Assembly: GCA_002422845.1 (NCBI GenBank)
Contig: DITM01000068.1
Span: forward strand, 1-7,464
Direction of reading: 5' to 3'
DNA: 7,464 nt
From: Candidatus Paracaedibacteraceae bacterium UBA6184
Lineage (GTDB): Bacteria > Pseudomonadota > Alphaproteobacteria > UBA6184
Positions 6,774 through 7,464 of the stretch are shown here, in pieces. Below the pieces are notes generated by a model. That model had not been told where the DNA came from, searched no databases, and was given only the letters and a program-made list of their open reading frames with translations. Position numbers and translations under genes: made by a program. Each line of letters starts with the position of its first letter. The first letter of the stretch is position 1.

Positions 6774-6929
6774 TCTCTTAGTCGATATGCGTTGAGTGCA
6801 ACTCATGCATGCACATTATTGCATTGGAGCGGCCGAGAGTTTGATGTATAAGGTTCTTAGTACACCACTGTGGATTCTGTCGACGCAATGTCACATCACA
6901 GGATGTACAAATCCTCCCTGAACAACTTG
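6774..6929 (+). ncRNA. Structured 3' region after nusB, possible small RNA
   Basis: Between the nusB stop and the terminator lies about 155 nt with many inverted repeats. TGCGTTGA (6788-6795) can pair with TCGACGCA (6880-6887), eight pairs including one G-U. Enclosed are GTGCA/TGCAC (6796-6800/6810-6814) and a bulged GTATAAG/CTTAGTAC stem (6846-6863). After it AGGAT pairs with ATCCT (6900-6904/6911-6915). With the terminator this gives a multi-stem RNA, either an independent small RNA or an operon 3' UTR. A TTGACA at 6688-6693, inside nusB, is 17 bases from GTAAAT, a possible but weak promoter. No match to tmRNA, RNase P or SRP RNA landmarks; a 6S-like role is only a guess. Confidence 0.3.
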
Positions 6930-6961
6930 CCCACAGATTTCTGTGGGTTTTTTTCTTTTTT
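6930..6961 (+). terminator. Intrinsic terminator of the rpiB-glyA-nusB operon
   Basis: CCCACAG (6930-6936) pairs perfectly with CTGTGGG (6941-6947) around an ATTT loop, followed by seven T, one C and six more T. This is a textbook Rho-independent terminator on the plus strand. It lies 156 nt after the nusB stop codon. Confidence 0.92.
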
Positions 6962-7110
6962 GACCTGTTTATTTGCGCCTTGCCCCCGAGATGGATAGTG
7001 GCAAATGAAATCTATACATATTGAGCAGAGCGATTCGAAGGAAAAAATCTCGCAATACTCGATTGATTCCGAGAGAGATATGGATTTTTAGCGCAGCGCT
7101 TTTATTTGCG

Positions 7111-7184
7111 ATTGCACCCATTAGGTTGAATCAGATGTAGATTGAGACATGTTATTAAGCAACATGAGGGGAATTTTGAACCCA
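7111..7184. repeat. Diverged repeat module, copy A
   Basis: Runs from ATTGCACCCATTAGG to TTTTGAACCCA. It aligns end to end with copy B starting 84 bases later: shared blocks are TTGCA-CCATT, GGTT-GATC, GATGT-G-TTGAGAC, GGGGAA and TTTTGAACCCA. In the middle CATGTT (7148-7153) pairs with AACATG (7161-7166). It is followed by GCAACG/CGTTGC (7185-7190/7194-7199). Function unknown. Confidence 0.6.
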
Positions 7185-7194
7185 GCAACGTGCC

Positions 7195-7272
7195 GTTGCA
7201 TCCATTGGGTTCGATCCGATGTGGTTTGAGACGTCTTATGGACGTGGGGAAATAAGAGAGATTTTGAACCCA
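7195..7272. repeat. Diverged repeat module, copy B
   Basis: Runs from GTTGCATCCATTGGG to TTTTGAACCCA and aligns with copy A at roughly two thirds of positions with small gaps. At the place of the copy A hairpin it has ACGTC (7231-7235) pairing with GACGT (7241-7245): different bases, same fold. Its TGGGTTCGA (7206-7214) can pair with TTGAACCCA (7264-7272), closing the whole module. Function unknown. Confidence 0.6.
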
Positions 7273-7285
7273 CCTTCGGCGTGGG
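7269..7285. repeat. Hairpin capped by C(UUCG)G tetraloop
   Basis: CCCACC (7269-7274) pairs with GCGTGGG (7279-7285) with one bulged C (7280) and loop TTCG (7275-7278) closed by C-G. The cUUCGg loop is exceptionally stable in RNA when the plus strand is transcribed. No T-tract follows, so a terminator is not called. It occupies the same place after copy B that GCAACG/CGTTGC occupies after copy A. Confidence 0.6.
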
Positions 7286-7407
7286 AGGGATAGGGTTTGA
7301 AAATGAAATTGAGATAGTTTCTTTTGTGAGTAGTGTTGTGTTCCTTTTTAGTGAATCAGCGTGCCGAAGAATATTGATTCGAGGCGCAAAGACTCACGGT
7401 TGTTAAA

Positions 7408-7435
7408 GTGGTTTACTTTTTTAAGTTAAACGCAC
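7408..7435. repeat. Bulged hairpin near the window end
   Basis: GTTTACTT (7411-7418) pairs with AAGTTAAAC (7423-7431) around a TTTT loop with one bulged T, and GTG (7408-7410) with CAC (7433-7435) extends it past a bulged G. Eleven pairs in all. Neither strand has a T-tract after it. Role unknown. Confidence 0.4.
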
Positions 7436-7464
7436 CGAGGCATCCCCTGAAAATCACGTGACAA

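Larger units (their letters stand above)
6962..7464. other. Long non-coding tract with diverged repeats and hairpins
   Basis: About 500 bp without a credible reading frame in any of six frames. It contains the two repeat modules and UUCG hairpin listed separately, small stems such as AGCG/CGCT (7090-7093/7097-7100) and CTCG/CGAG (7058-7061/7070-7073), a long-range GTGAGT/ACTCAC pair (7326-7331/7392-7397) and a bulged stem at 7408-7435. No tRNA or rRNA is recognised. No gene starts before the window ends. Confidence 0.6.

Noticed and set aside
6835..6845. GAGAGTTTGAT, identical to the start of many 16S rRNA genes
   Set aside because: The bases that follow (GTATAAGG) do not continue as CCTGGCTCAG, and no further rRNA sequence is present.
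7202..7220. tRNA T-arm look-alike, GGGTTCGATCC with flanking pairs
   Set aside because: The stem and loop are offset by one base from a real T-arm, and no acceptor, D or anticodon arm is found upstream.
7399..7411. Minus-strand CACTTTAACAA resembling an rRNA boxA, tempting because nusB is nearby
   Set aside because: It is a single short match with no boxB-like or rRNA context and points toward the nusB 3' end; chance is adequate.
6962..7464. CRISPR array or decayed gene
   Set aside because: The repeats are two, long and diverged, not short identical repeats with even spacers. No translated frame recalls a known protein.

Overview
This is a compact, mostly housekeeping stretch of a moderately AT-rich bacterial genome. 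The protein types, the bamD-recN adjacency and the rpiB-glyA...nusB order point to an Alphaproteobacterium. The low GC and the stripped-down gene order suggest a reduced or host-associated lineage, but that is inference and I cannot name a genus.

Layout. Positions 88-2453 hold bamD (outer-membrane assembly lipoprotein) and recN (SMC-like repair ATPase), overlapping by one base (TAATG). After a 52-bp convergent gap of stacked hairpins comes a CPA2 cation:proton antiporter on the minus strand (2506-3714) that has only the membrane domain. A 260-bp spacer with a perfect 21-bp-arm palindrome separates it from grpE (3975-4517, minus). grpE diverges from rpiB across a 72-bp gap with back-to-back promoters. 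On the plus strand rpiB, glyA and nusB (4590-6773) form a tightly spaced operon that closes with an intrinsic terminator at 6930-6961. The last 690 bp (6774-7464) carry no convincing gene.

How the genes work together. BamD serves outer-membrane biogenesis, RecN double-strand-break repair, the antiporter ion and pH homeostasis, and GrpE DnaK cycling. RpiB and GlyA supply pentose phosphates and one-carbon units. NusB acts in rRNA antitermination. In many alphaproteobacteria nrdR and riboflavin genes lie between glyA and nusB; here those genes are absent from the locus.

Hunt result. I see no new defence, secretion or biosynthetic system. The best unexplained signal is in 6962-7464: two diverged copies of an ~75-nt module, spaced 84 nt apart, whose hairpins are preserved although the paired bases differ. 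One is followed by a C(UUCG)G-capped stem. This looks like a structured RNA or palindromic repeat family. Secondary signals are the near-perfect 43-nt palindrome between grpE and the antiporter, and a structured region after nusB that could be a small RNA or a long 3' UTR.
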